Origin: Aldersonia sp. NBC_00410
GTDB lineage: Bacteria; Actinomycetota; Actinomycetes; Mycobacteriales; Mycobacteriaceae
Direction of reading: 5' to 3'
Assembly (NCBI RefSeq): GCF_026342035.1
Contig: NZ_JAPENM010000004.1
Span: forward strand, 186,001 to 250,000
DNA length: 64,000 nucleotides
In this document: positions 17,449-25,833 of the stretch, piece after piece
Layout of the letters: each line of letters starts with the position of its first letter
How positions within the stretch are numbered: position 1 is the stretch's first letter
The notes under the pieces: model-generated
What the model was told of the DNA's origin: nothing
Databases searched by the model: none
What the model saw: only the letters and a program-made list of their open reading frames with translations
Made by a program: the position numbers and the translations under genes

Positions 17449-17552
17449 CGGATTCCTTTCGTCGCCTGCGCGATGCCGAGAAGATCGCCTCAACCTAGAA
17501 CAGGTTCCACCTGTCCGAAAGACTTCGAACCCGATCGGCTCGGTGTGGCGCG

Positions 17553-18155
17553 TCAGGCCAGCAGCTGGGCCGCGACGTCCGGGGTCAGCGCGACGGCGGG
17601 CAGCGCCCGGAAGTTGAGCTCGATCAGTTCTTCGCGCGAGATCTGCCTGCCGCGCAGCCAGCTGATCGTGGTCTCCTCGAGGAATGCGATCCAGCCGCGC
17701 ACCGCCAGTTCGAGCTGCGCCCGGTTCGCCACGTCGACCGGCAGGTTGCCCACCACACGCGCGGCGTTGGTGGCGCGGTTCGCCTCGAAGACCGCGACGA
17801 ACTCCGGGTCCGCGCTGGCCGGGCCGCGCAGCTGCGAGATGTAGGCCTCGCGGTGCTCGGCGACATAATCGACGTAGCGCTCGATCGAATCCCGCAGCAT
17901 GTCGAACGGCGCCAGCTCGCGATTCGGCTCGGTCGCCTCGAGCAGTTCCTCGCTGGCCAGCCGGACGATCGCGAGGTGGAAGTCACGCTTGGTGGAGAAG
18001 TAGTGGAACAGCAGTCCCTTGGAGATGCCCGCCTGCTTGGCGATCTCGTCGACCGACAGCGCTTCGAGCCCGCGCGTGGAGAGCATCTCGACGCCGAGGC
18101 GGATCAACTGCGCGCGGCGTTCCTCGGGACTGAGGCGCACTCGTTTGACGTCCAT
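17553..18155 (-). CDS. TetR-family repressor of the adjacent BVMO locus
   Basis: A 200-residue TetR regulator. The N-terminal helix-turn-helix is LSVDEIAKQAGISKGLLFHY (about residues 31-50), followed by FSTKRDFHLAIVRLA. The rest is the variable ligand-binding domain. I chose ATG 18155 over a TTG at 18185, because the TTG lies inside a 16-bp perfect palindrome that is the likely operator. The gene is divergent from the monooxygenase, with the palindrome in the 72-bp gap, and co-directional with the acyl-CoA ligase. It probably represses both directions until a lipid or ketone ligand is bound. Confidence 0.9.
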   Translation of the reverse strand: MDVKRVRLSPEERRAQLIRLGVEMLSTRGLEALSVDEIAKQAGISKGLLFHYFSTKRDFHLAIVRLASEELLEATEPNRELAPFDMLRDSIERYVDYVAEHREAYISQLRGPASADPEFVAVFEANRATNAARVVGNLPVDVANRAQLELAVRGWIAFLEETTISWLRGRQISREELIELNFRALPAVALTPDVAAQLLA

Positions 18156-18180
18156 CGATCGCCACTCTAACTGAACTATG

Positions 18181-18196
18181 GTCAATAGCTATTGAC
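18181..18196. promoter_or_regulatory. TetR operator candidate, 16-bp perfect palindrome
   Basis: GTCAATAGCTATTGAC at 18181-18196 is its own reverse complement. It lies between the divergent TetR (ATG 18155) and BVMO (ATG 18228) starts and overlaps the putative -35 of the BVMO promoter. Repression of the operon and autoregulation are inferred. Confidence 0.8.
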
Positions 18197-18220
18197 TCCT
18201 ACTCAGCAGTTCTCTAATCT
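18192..18220 (+). promoter_or_regulatory. Putative promoter of the BVMO operon, leaderless
   Basis: TTGACT (18192-18197), a 17-base spacer and TAATCT (18215-18220) form a good sigma-70-type promoter. Transcription would begin at or next to the ATG at 18228. No Shine-Dalgarno precedes that ATG, so a leaderless mRNA fits. Confidence 0.6.
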
Positions 18221-18227
18221 GCGTTAC

Positions 18228-19802
18228 ATGAGTCTTCCAGTTACAGATAACTCGGCGGCCACCGACTCCGTGCCACACCACGTGCGCACGCTGATCATCG
18301 GCAGCGGCTTCGCCGGTCTCGGCGCCGCCATCCGGCTGCGCCAGGACGGCCGCAACGACTTCCTCGTCCTGGAGCGGTCGAACGAGGTGGGCGGCACCTG
18401 GCGCGACAACACCTACCCCGGTGCCGCCTGCGACGTGCCGTCGCATCTGTACTCCTACTCGTTCGCGCTGAACCCGGACTGGTCGCGCTCGTTCTCCGCG
18501 CAGGGTGAGATCCAGAGCTACATCGTCTCGGTCGCCGACAAGTACGGCGTGCGCGAGAAGCACGTCTTCGGCTGCGACGTCACCGGCGCCCGCTGGAACG
18601 CCGACCGCGCGCACTGGGAGGTGGACACGAACCTCGGGTCCTACACCGCCGACTTCGTGATCAGCGCCGTCGGCGCACTGTGCGAGCCCGCACTGCCCGA
18701 TATCAAAGGCATCGAGTCGTTCACCGGCGAGATCTTCCACTCCGCGCAGTGGAACCACGCGTCGGACCTGCGCGGCAAGCGCGTCGCCGTGATCGGCACC
18801 GGCGCATCGGCCATCCAGATCGTGCCCGCCATCGCGCCCGAGGTTGCCCACCTCGATGTGTACCAGCGCACCGCACCGTGGCTGCTCCCGCGCATGGATC
18901 GCGCCTACACCGCGCCCGAGCGCTTCGCATTCAAGTACCTCCCCGGGTTCCAGCGGCTGTCGCGCGCCGGGATCTACGCGATGCGCGAGGCCCAGGTGGT
19001 CGGCCTGGCGAAGAACCCGAAGTTCATGAAGCCGCTCGAACTGATCGCACGTGCCAAGCTGCGCGCCGAGGTGCGTGACGCCGACCTTCGCGCGAAGGTG
19101 ACGCCGAACTTCCAAATCGGCTGCAAGCGGATGCTCATCTCGAACAACTACTATCCGGCGCTGGGTCGCGACAACGTCGACCTGGTGACCGACGGTATCG
19201 CCGAGATCCGCGAGAACGCGGTCGCCAGCGTGGACGGCACGGTCCGTGAGGTCGACGCCATCGTCGTGGCAACCGGCTTCCACGTCACCGACTCGCCCAC
19301 CTTCGAGACCATCACCGGCCGCGACGGACGCACGCTCGCAGCAACTTTCGAAGAGATCGGCCAGCAGGGCTACAAGGGCACGACGGTCGCGAACTTCCCG
19401 AACATGTTCTTCCTGGTCGGGCCGAACACGGGCCTGGGCCACACTTCGATGGTGTACATGATCGAGTCGCAGATCAACTACGTGGCCGATGCGATGCGCA
19501 CCATCGACCGGAGCGGCCTGCGCACCGTCGAGGTCCGCCGCGACGCGCAGGACGCCTACAACCGCGATCTGCAGGATCGGCTGTCCGCGAGCGTCTGGAT
19601 GAACGGCGGCTGCGCAAGCTGGTATCTGGACAAGCATGGCAACAACACCACGCTGTGGCCGGGGTTTACCTTCGAATTCCGAAGCCTGACAAAGAATTTC
19701 GACCTTTCCGCCTATGACACCAGCAACGTCGCGCGGGGCGCCGATATCATCGAACTCGCCGACGAGAAGAAGACCGACGAAAAGAAGGTGGCAGCTCGAT
19801 GA
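18228..19802 (+). CDS. FAD-dependent Baeyer-Villiger monooxygenase (MymA-like)
   Basis: A 524-residue flavoprotein. It has an FAD-binding IIGSGFAGLGAA near residue 25, the Baeyer-Villiger fingerprint FTGEIFHSAQW (F-x-G-x3-H-x3-W, about residue 163), and a second dinucleotide motif VIGTGASAIQI for NADPH. It inserts oxygen next to a ketone carbonyl, giving an ester or lactone. The gene overlaps the SDR by four bases (ATGA), and an esterase follows. Ketone to ester to acid plus alcohol is therefore a coherent route. This composition recalls the M. tuberculosis mymA operon (Rv3083 and neighbours). The physiological substrate, probably a long-chain or steroid-derived ketone, is inferred. Confidence 0.92.
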   Translation: MSLPVTDNSAATDSVPHHVRTLIIGSGFAGLGAAIRLRQDGRNDFLVLERSNEVGGTWRDNTYPGAACDVPSHLYSYSFALNPDWSRSFSAQGEIQSYIVSVADKYGVREKHVFGCDVTGARWNADRAHWEVDTNLGSYTADFVISAVGALCEPALPDIKGIESFTGEIFHSAQWNHASDLRGKRVAVIGTGASAIQIVPAIAPEVAHLDVYQRTAPWLLPRMDRAYTAPERFAFKYLPGFQRLSRAGIYAMREAQVVGLAKNPKFMKPLELIARAKLRAEVRDADLRAKVTPNFQIGCKRMLISNNYYPALGRDNVDLVTDGIAEIRENAVASVDGTVREVDAIVVATGFHVTDSPTFETITGRDGRTLAATFEEIGQQGYKGTTVANFPNMFFLVGPNTGLGHTSMVYMIESQINYVADAMRTIDRSGLRTVEVRRDAQDAYNRDLQDRLSASVWMNGGCASWYLDKHGNNTTLWPGFTFEFRSLTKNFDLSAYDTSNVARGADIIELADEKKTDEKKVAAR

Positions 19803-20632
19803 GCACGTTCGCAGGCAAGGTCGTCGTCATCACCGGCGCCGGGTCCGGTATCGGTCGAGCGCTCGCGGTCAACCTCGCGGGTAGGGGCGCCAAGCTCGCG
19901 CTCTCCGATATCGACACCGAAGGTCTCGCCGAAACCGTGCGCAGCTGCGAAGCACTCGGCGTCGAGGTCAAGTCGAACCGGCTCAACGTTGCCGAGCGCG
20001 AGGCCGTGCTGATCTACGCCGACGAAGTGGTCGCTCATTTCGGCAAGGTCAACCAGATCTACAACAACGCCGGCATCGCGCATCACGGTGACGTCGAAAA
20101 GTCCGAGTTCAAGGACATCGAGCGGATCATGGACGTCGACTTCTGGGGCGTCGTGAACGGCACCAAGGCATTCCTGCCGCACTTGATCGCCTCCGGCGAC
20201 GGCCATGTCGTGAACATCTCCAGCCTGTTCGGACTCATCGCCATCCCCGGTCAAAGCGCTTACAACGCAGCGAAGTTCGCGGTGCGCGGCTTCACCGAGG
20301 CGCTGCGCCAGGAGATGCTGGTCAACAAGCACCCGGTGCAGGTGACGTGCGTGCATCCCGGCGGCATCAAGACCGCCGTGGCCCGCAACGCCACGGTCAA
20401 CGATGGCGACGATCAGCAATCGTTCGCGGAGTTCTTCGACCGCAAGCTCGCGATCCACACCCCCGAGTACGCGGCCGAGACAATCGTGCAGGCCGTCGAG
20501 AAGGGGCGCGGCCGGGTGCTGATCGGTTACGAGGCCAAGGCGCTCGACTTGCTGGTCCGGCTCACCGGTTCCGGGTACCAGCGACTTGTCGCGATGACAA
20601 CTTCGCGGATCATGCCCAAGCAGGTGCGCTAG
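19799..20632 (+). CDS. Short-chain dehydrogenase/reductase of the BVMO operon
   Basis: A 277-residue SDR. The cofactor motif ITGAGSGIGRALAVNLAGRG is at the N-terminus, the NNAG motif is in IYNNAGIAHHGD, and the catalytic set is Ser in VVNISSLFGL and Tyr/Lys in SAYNAAKFAV (YxxxK). It likely interconverts an alcohol and ketone, feeding the monooxygenase encoded just upstream. The ATG lies in the stop of the preceding gene, and the esterase follows ten bases after the stop, so the three genes form one transcript. SadH-like enzymes hold this position in mycobacterial mymA loci. Confidence 0.92.
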   Translation: MSTFAGKVVVITGAGSGIGRALAVNLAGRGAKLALSDIDTEGLAETVRSCEALGVEVKSNRLNVAEREAVLIYADEVVAHFGKVNQIYNNAGIAHHGDVEKSEFKDIERIMDVDFWGVVNGTKAFLPHLIASGDGHVVNISSLFGLIAIPGQSAYNAAKFAVRGFTEALRQEMLVNKHPVQVTCVHPGGIKTAVARNATVNDGDDQQSFAEFFDRKLAIHTPEYAAETIVQAVEKGRGRVLIGYEAKALDLLVRLTGSGYQRLVAMTTSRIMPKQVR

Positions 20633-20642
20633 GCTCCGCCGA

Positions 20643-21572
20643 ATGCGGACAGTTCAGTTGCCACTGCCCCTCGCCCGGGCGATGGCCCGCGCCAGTCTCG
20701 GCACGATCCTCACTACGCGGCTTTCCTGGGCTCAGCAGCGCGCATTGCTCGACCTTGTGGCGAAGGTGGTCCCGCTGCCACCGAACACGACCGTCGAGCC
20801 GCTCGTCCTGGGCGGACGGCCGGCGGAACGTGTCACGGTCGGCACGCCGGACCGGGCAACCGCGGTGCTGCACCTGCACAGCGGCGGGTACACGACGGCG
20901 TCGCCGGTCACGCATCGCTCGTTCGCCGCGCTGATCGCCCGCGACACCGGCTCGGCGGTCTACCTGCTCGACTACCGGCTGGCACCCGAGCATCCGTACC
21001 CCGCTGCGATCGACGACGGGGTCGCCGCATTCGCAGGGCTGGTCGACGACATCGGGTATGCACCGGAACGTATTGCGATAACGGGCGATTCGGCCGGGGG
21101 TGGCCTCTCGCTCGCGACCGCCCGCCGACTGCTCGACGAGCGCGGCATCCGTCCCGCCGCGCTCGGTCTGCTCTCCCCCTGGGTCGATCCGGACACGGTG
21201 CTGCCCGCCACGCGCGACACGGTGCTCAACGTGAACTGGTTGCGCGCCTGTGCGCGTGCGTACCGCGGTTCCGCCGAGACGACCGACCCCGGCTACGCCC
21301 CGCTGCACAACGACCTGTCCGGTCTGCCGCCGACGCTGATCCAGATCGGCACCACCGAGTTGTTCCATCCTCAGGCCAAGCGGCTCGATGCGAAGATCCG
21401 GGCGGCCGGTGGCGAGGTGGTACTGCAAGAGTTCCCGGAACTCTGGCACTGCGCCCAGGTCCAGGCGGTCTCGATCGCCGCGGCGGCCGACGCGGTCGCC
21501 CAGCTCGCTACGTTCCTGCGCGCGCGGCTACAGCCCGTGGACGCCGAGCCAGGTACCGGCGACCTCGGCTGA
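20643..21572 (+). CDS. Alpha/beta hydrolase, hormone-sensitive-lipase family esterase
   Basis: A 309-residue esterase. The HSL-type oxyanion motif is present as LHLHSGGYTTASPVTHR (HSGG where HGGG or HGGA is usual). The nucleophile is in ITGDSAGGGLSLATAR (G-D-S-A-G). The catalytic Asp/His region is near the C-terminus, with LWHCAQVQA containing the His. There is no signal peptide. It would hydrolyse the ester made by the monooxygenase at 18228. Its last 45 bases overlap, on the opposite strand, the end of the lipoprotein gene at 21528. Confidence 0.9.
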   Translation: MRTVQLPLPLARAMARASLGTILTTRLSWAQQRALLDLVAKVVPLPPNTTVEPLVLGGRPAERVTVGTPDRATAVLHLHSGGYTTASPVTHRSFAALIARDTGSAVYLLDYRLAPEHPYPAAIDDGVAAFAGLVDDIGYAPERIAITGDSAGGGLSLATARRLLDERGIRPAALGLLSPWVDPDTVLPATRDTVLNVNWLRACARAYRGSAETTDPGYAPLHNDLSGLPPTLIQIGTTELFHPQAKRLDAKIRAAGGEVVLQEFPELWHCAQVQAVSIAAAADAVAQLATFLRARLQPVDAEPGTGDLG

Positions 21573-22196
21573 CGGGGCACCGTCTGCGACCGCCTCGGCC
21601 ATCTCGGTCAGGCCGGCGGTGGTCAGCTCGCCGGCGACGACGTTGAGCCGCTGAATCTGCGCCTGCGTGAGTTCACCGGTGCGGAACGCCGGCAGCACAT
21701 TCTCGGCGCGCCCGGCTTCGCCCGCGGCCCCGGCAGGCACATCCCCGCTCGCTGCATCGCCGCTCTCTGCGACCCATTGCGCCTGTGCGTAGTCGGACAC
21801 CGAAATACCTTCCGGGAGTGAACGGTTGAGTTCGACGTAGACATCGTCGGGATCGGTTGCCGCCGCATTCGGGGCGAGGTGGATCAGATATGCGCCGGAC
21901 TGTTCGGGCACGAGCGTGACGCGGCCGCCGTCGAGTGCGGTGAGGTAGTCCGTGCGCGCACCCAGATTCAGATCGGTGCGCACGTCGGCGCCGTCGTGCG
22001 CCAGTGCCCCCGCGTAGATCTGGGCGACGAGTTCGCTGCGCGCCGAGTCCCCCGAGCCGACCACGATCAACCGGTTTTCCGGCACCGCGGACACCGTATC
22101 GACGGAATCGCAGGCCGCGCATGCGAACGCGGCGACGCAAGCAAGCGGGACCGTCGCCCATCGCAGTCGCGCGGACCGATTCACGCGCACACTCAC
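21528..22196 (-). CDS. Shortened OpuAC-like substrate-binding lipoprotein
   Basis: A 222-residue protein with a hydrophobic N-terminus ending in Cys (FACAACDSVD, a weak lipobox). The sequences VVGSGDSARSELVAQIYAGA and TDLNLGARTDYLTALDGGRV parallel IGSANFPESETVADVYAEAL and TKLNLGSREVYIPALMDGSI of the binding protein encoded divergently at 22267. It stops about 95 residues short of the usual 300, so the second lobe is much reduced. It is probably a diverged paralogue: a regulatory or accessory binding protein, or a gene in decay. The GTG at 22184 is an alternative start. The 70-bp gap to 22267 may hold a shared promoter. Confidence 0.75.
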   Translation of the reverse strand: MSVRVNRSARLRWATVPLACVAAFACAACDSVDTVSAVPENRLIVVGSGDSARSELVAQIYAGALAHDGADVRTDLNLGARTDYLTALDGGRVTLVPEQSGAYLIHLAPNAAATDPDDVYVELNRSLPEGISVSDYAQAQWVAESGDAASGDVPAGAAGEAGRAENVLPAFRTGELTQAQIQRLNVVAGELTTAGLTEMAEAVADGAPSAEVAGTWLGVHGL

Positions 22197-22266
22197 CTCT
22201 CTCGTCGTTGCCGCGGGCTATGGTAACCGAGACCGGGATCGACCTCCCATGCCGGAAGGGACGGGC

Positions 22267-23220
22267 ATGAAGACCTCCGCACGCCGGTGGCTCGCCGCAG
22301 TCACAGTGACCGTTGCACTTACCGCCGTGGCATGTGGCGACGAGGAAGATCCGTTGAGTAGCGGCGACGGCAGCTCGACCGAGGCAAACAGCCTCGTGAT
22401 CGGCTCGGCGAACTTTCCCGAGTCCGAGACCGTCGCCGACGTCTATGCGGAAGCACTGCGCGCCAACGGCTTCGACGTCTCCACCAAGCTCAACCTGGGC
22501 AGCCGTGAGGTCTATATCCCGGCGCTGATGGACGGCTCGATCGACCTGATCCCGGACTACACCGGAAATCTGCTGCTGTACCTGGACAACGACGCCACCG
22601 CGAAGTCTGCCGACGAGGTGACGGCCGCCCTCACCGGCACCACTCAACTCGTGCACCCGGAGCTGGCACTCGGCACGCCGGCGCCCGGAGAGGACAAGGA
22701 CGCGGTGGTGGTAACCCGCGAGACGGCCGATAAGTGGCAGCTCGAGTCGATCGCCGACCTCGCGCCGCACTCCGCGGAGATCACGTTCGGCGCTCCGGCC
22801 GAGTTCGGGTCGCGTCCGGTCGGGCTGCCCGGGCTCGCGGCGAACTACGGGGTGAACGTCTCCCCCGCGAACTTCGTCCCGATCGCGGACGGCGGCGGCC
22901 CGGCCACCGTGGAGGCGCTGCGATCCGGTCGGATCAACGCGGCCGACATCTTCACCACCTCGCCGGCACTAGAGCAGAACAACTTCGTGGTGCTCGCCGA
23001 CCCGCTCAACAATTTCCCGGCGCAGAACGTGGTGCCCGTGATGCGCAGCGCCAAGCAGTCGGACAAGTTGCGCGCCGTGCTCGACGCCGTCTCGGCCAAA
23101 CTGACCACCGATGCCCTGATCTCGCTGAACGAGAACGTCTCCGGCGACGCGAAGATCGAACCGGAACAGGCCGCCAAGGATTGGGTAGCCGAGCAGGGGC
23201 TCGACCAGCCGATCGGGTAA
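22267..23220 (+). CDS. opuCC: Osmoprotectant (glycine betaine/choline-type) ABC binding lipoprotein
   Basis: A 317-residue extracellular binding protein of the OpuAC/ProX type. The signal sequence MKTSARRWLAAVTVTVALTA ends at a lipobox AVAC, so it is membrane-anchored. Family landmarks are VIGSANFPESETVADVYAEA, the IPDYTGNLLLYL segment, which supplies an aromatic ligand-cage residue in relatives, and FTTSPALEQNNFVVLADPL. I chose ATG 22267 because GGAAGGGA lies directly upstream of it, whereas the upstream ATG 22249 lacks one. It is the first gene of a four-gene importer. Ligand identity (betaine, choline, ergothioneine or similar) cannot be fixed from sequence. Confidence 0.88.
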   Translation: MKTSARRWLAAVTVTVALTAVACGDEEDPLSSGDGSSTEANSLVIGSANFPESETVADVYAEALRANGFDVSTKLNLGSREVYIPALMDGSIDLIPDYTGNLLLYLDNDATAKSADEVTAALTGTTQLVHPELALGTPAPGEDKDAVVVTRETADKWQLESIADLAPHSAEITFGAPAEFGSRPVGLPGLAANYGVNVSPANFVPIADGGGPATVEALRSGRINAADIFTTSPALEQNNFVVLADPLNNFPAQNVVPVMRSAKQSDKLRAVLDAVSAKLTTDALISLNENVSGDAKIEPEQAAKDWVAEQGLDQPIG

Positions 23221-23242
23221 CTGCACCGAGAAGGGGCCGGGG

Positions 23243-24403
23243 TTGATCGAGTTCGACGGGGTCACCAAGACCTATCCGGACGGCACCACCGCGGTACACG
23301 ACCTCGACCTGCGGATTGCCGAGGGCACGTTCACCGTCTTCGTCGGGCCGTCCGGCTGCGGCAAGACCACCGCGATGCGCATGATCAACGCGATGATCGC
23401 GCCTACCTCCGGGGTCGTTCGGGTGGCGGGACGCGACGTGGCGAAGACCGACGCGGTCGCGTTGCGCCGCGGTATCGGCTACGTCATCCAGAGCGCCGGC
23501 CTGTTGCCGCATCGCACGGTGCTCGACAACGTCGCGACCGTGCCGGTGCTGCTCGGTACCTCGCGGCGGACCGCGCGGCGCGACGCGTTCGATGTGCTCG
23601 AGCGCGTCGGCCTCGACCCCGCGCTTGCGAACCGGTACCCGGCACAGTTGTCCGGCGGGCAGCAGCAACGGGTCGGGGTGGCGCGGGCGCTCGCCGCGGA
23701 CCCGCCGATCCTGTTGATGGACGAGCCATTCAGCGCGGTCGACCCGGTGGTCCGCGCGGATCTGCAGGCCGAAATGCAGCGTCTGCAGGCGCAATTGCAC
23801 AAAACCATCGTGTTCGTCACCCACGACATCGACGAGGCGATCCGGCTCGGCGACCGGCTCGCGGTGTTCGGTCGCGGCGGCGTGGTCCAGCAATACGCCC
23901 CGCCCGACGTCGTACTGGCCGCGCCGGCAACCGATTTCGTGGCCGGCTTCGTCGGCCGCGACCGTGGCTATCGCAGCCTGTCCTTCCGCACCGGCGACGA
24001 GGTGGCGCTGCACGACCTGCCGACCGTGCGCACAGCCGACGTCGCGGCGCTCGGCCTCGACGAGGGCGAATGGCGGCTCGTCGTCACCGAGTCCGGTGCG
24101 CCGCAGGGTTGGATCGATGCACGCGGAGTCGCAGCGGTCCGGTCCGGTTCCGCGCTCGCCGACAGTACGGCGGCGGGCGGGTCGCTGTTTCCGCGCGGCG
24201 GCGATCTGCGGCAGGCGCTCGATGCCGCGATCTCCGCACCGTCCGGGATCGGCGTCGCGGTCGACGACGACGGCCGGGTGATCGGCGCGGTGCATGCCGA
24301 GGACGTGCTCGACCAACTCGCCCGGCAGCGTCGCGCCGATACCGCACGCCACAATTCGGGTAGTCGCGATGGCACCGGCCCGCAACGGGATTCGGCACCA
24401 TGA
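23243..24403 (+). CDS. opuCA: Osmoprotectant ABC importer ATP-binding subunit
   Basis: A 386-residue ATPase. Walker A is VGPSGCGKTTAMRMINAMIA (about residues 33-52), signature LSGGQQQRVGVARAL, Walker B ILLMDEPFSAVDP, H-loop FVTHDIDEAIRLG. The last 70 residues (GVAVDDDGRVIGAVHAEDVL) resemble a single CBS module, as in ionic-strength-sensing OpuA/OpuC ATPases. The start is TTG 23243 following GAAGGGGCCGGGG. Its stop overlaps the next permease (ATGA). It energises uptake through the two permeases that follow. Confidence 0.9.
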   Translation: MIEFDGVTKTYPDGTTAVHDLDLRIAEGTFTVFVGPSGCGKTTAMRMINAMIAPTSGVVRVAGRDVAKTDAVALRRGIGYVIQSAGLLPHRTVLDNVATVPVLLGTSRRTARRDAFDVLERVGLDPALANRYPAQLSGGQQQRVGVARALAADPPILLMDEPFSAVDPVVRADLQAEMQRLQAQLHKTIVFVTHDIDEAIRLGDRLAVFGRGGVVQQYAPPDVVLAAPATDFVAGFVGRDRGYRSLSFRTGDEVALHDLPTVRTADVAALGLDEGEWRLVVTESGAPQGWIDARGVAAVRSGSALADSTAAGGSLFPRGGDLRQALDAAISAPSGIGVAVDDDGRVIGAVHAEDVLDQLARQRRADTARHNSGSRDGTGPQRDSAP

Positions 24404-25089
24404 GGTACCTGATCGAGAACTTCGGGCATGTCGTCGAGTTGGCGCGCACGCACCTCTACCTCGCGCTCGTGCCACTGCTGGTCGGGCTGCTCATCGCCAT
24501 CCCCGCCGGCGCGCTGATCCGCCCGGTCCCCTGGCTGCGGCGCGGCACGCTCACCATCGCCGCCATCGCATTCACCATCCCGTCGCTGGCACTGTTCGTG
24601 ACGCTGCCGAGCCTGCTCGGCCTGCGCGTCCTCGATCCGCTCAATGTGGTGATCGCCCTGTCGATCTACGCGACCGCGCTGCTGGTGCGGGCGGTTCCGG
24701 AAGCCCTCGACGCGGTCCCCGCCGACGTCATCGATTCGGCCACCGCGATGGGCTTCACCACCCTGCGGCGCACCCTCACCGTCGAATTGCCACTCGCCAC
24801 ACCGGTACTCATGGCGAGCATCCGGGTTGTCGCGGTCACCAACATCTCGCTCGTCTCGGTGGGTTCGGTCATCGGGATCGGCGGGCTCGGGCAGCTATTC
24901 ACCCAGGGCTACCAACGCGACTACCCGCAGGAGATCCTGGCCGGAGTCATCGCGATCGTGGTGCTCGCGCTGGCCATCGACCTGGCGCTGTACCTGGCCG
25001 GGCGCGCGCTGACGCCCTGGGCGCGCCTGCCCTCGACTAGGTCGGCGCGCCGGTCGATTCGCGGCAGCCTGCCGGTGGTCCGCACATGA
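24400..25089 (+). CDS. opuCB: Osmoprotectant ABC importer permease, first subunit
   Basis: A 229-residue permease with five to six hydrophobic spans. The cytoplasmic coupling motif EALDAVPADVIDSATAMGFT...LRRTLTVELPLATP is the EAA loop that contacts the ATPase. It starts at the ATG overlapping the ATPase stop and overlaps the second permease by four bases. Together with the gene at 25086 it forms the heterodimeric channel of the OpuC importer. Confidence 0.88.
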   Translation: MRYLIENFGHVVELARTHLYLALVPLLVGLLIAIPAGALIRPVPWLRRGTLTIAAIAFTIPSLALFVTLPSLLGLRVLDPLNVVIALSIYATALLVRAVPEALDAVPADVIDSATAMGFTTLRRTLTVELPLATPVLMASIRVVAVTNISLVSVGSVIGIGGLGQLFTQGYQRDYPQEILAGVIAIVVLALAIDLALYLAGRALTPWARLPSTRSARRSIRGSLPVVRT

Positions 25090-25808
25090 GCCTGTTCGCC
25101 GACGCCTGGGCGTTCATCGCGGACCCGGCGAACTGGTCCGGCCCCACCGGAATCGCGCATCGCATCGCCGAACACCTCTGGTACAGCCTGCTCGCGGTGG
25201 CCGGTGCGGCGGCGATCGCCGTACCGCTCGGCGCGGTGATCGGCCATACCCGTCGCGGTGCCGTCGTGCTCGTCGGCGTCGTCAACGCGCTGCGGTCGCT
25301 CCCGACGCTCGGCCTGCTCACCTTCCTGGTGCTGCTGCTCGGACTCGGGCTGATCCCGCCACTCGTCGCGCTCGTGGTGCTCGGCATTCCGCCGCTGCTC
25401 GCCGGCACGTACGCCGGCATCGTCAACGTGGACGACGCCGTCGTCGACGCCGCGCGGTCGATGGGCATGACGCAGTGGCAGGTGTTGAGCCGGGTGGAGT
25501 TGCCGAACGCGCGACCGCTGCTGCTCGGTGGATTGCGCAGCGCCACCCTGCAGGTGATCGCGACGGCCACCGTCGCCGCGTACGTGAACCTCGGCGGCCT
25601 CGGCCGCTACATTTTCGACGGGCTCGCGCTCTACCGCTACGACCTGGTGCTGGTCGGGGCCATCCTGGTCGCGGTGCTCGCGCTCGTCGTCGACGGACTA
25701 CTCGCGCTCGTGGTGTGGGTGTCGGCACCCGGCAGCCACCGGTTGCGGCGGACACCGCGTTGGGTGTCCGCCGAGATCAGCCGACGCACGGCGCTGCCAA
25801 CCGCTTAG
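25086..25808 (+). CDS. opuCD: Osmoprotectant ABC importer permease, second subunit
   Basis: A 240-residue permease with the same arrangement as its partner: hydrophobic spans and an EAA-type loop DDAVVDAARSMGMTQWQVLS followed by RVELPNARPLLLGGLRS. It begins at ATG 25086 inside the stop codon of the first permease. It is the last gene of the importer operon, and only 25 bases separate it from the convergent malic enzyme gene. Confidence 0.88.
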   Translation: MSLFADAWAFIADPANWSGPTGIAHRIAEHLWYSLLAVAGAAAIAVPLGAVIGHTRRGAVVLVGVVNALRSLPTLGLLTFLVLLLGLGLIPPLVALVVLGIPPLLAGTYAGIVNVDDAVVDAARSMGMTQWQVLSRVELPNARPLLLGGLRSATLQVIATATVAAYVNLGGLGRYIFDGLALYRYDLVLVGAILVAVLALVVDGLLALVVWVSAPGSHRLRRTPRWVSAEISRRTALPTA

Positions 25809-25833
25809 GTTGTGTGCCGACCGGCCTGCCGCA

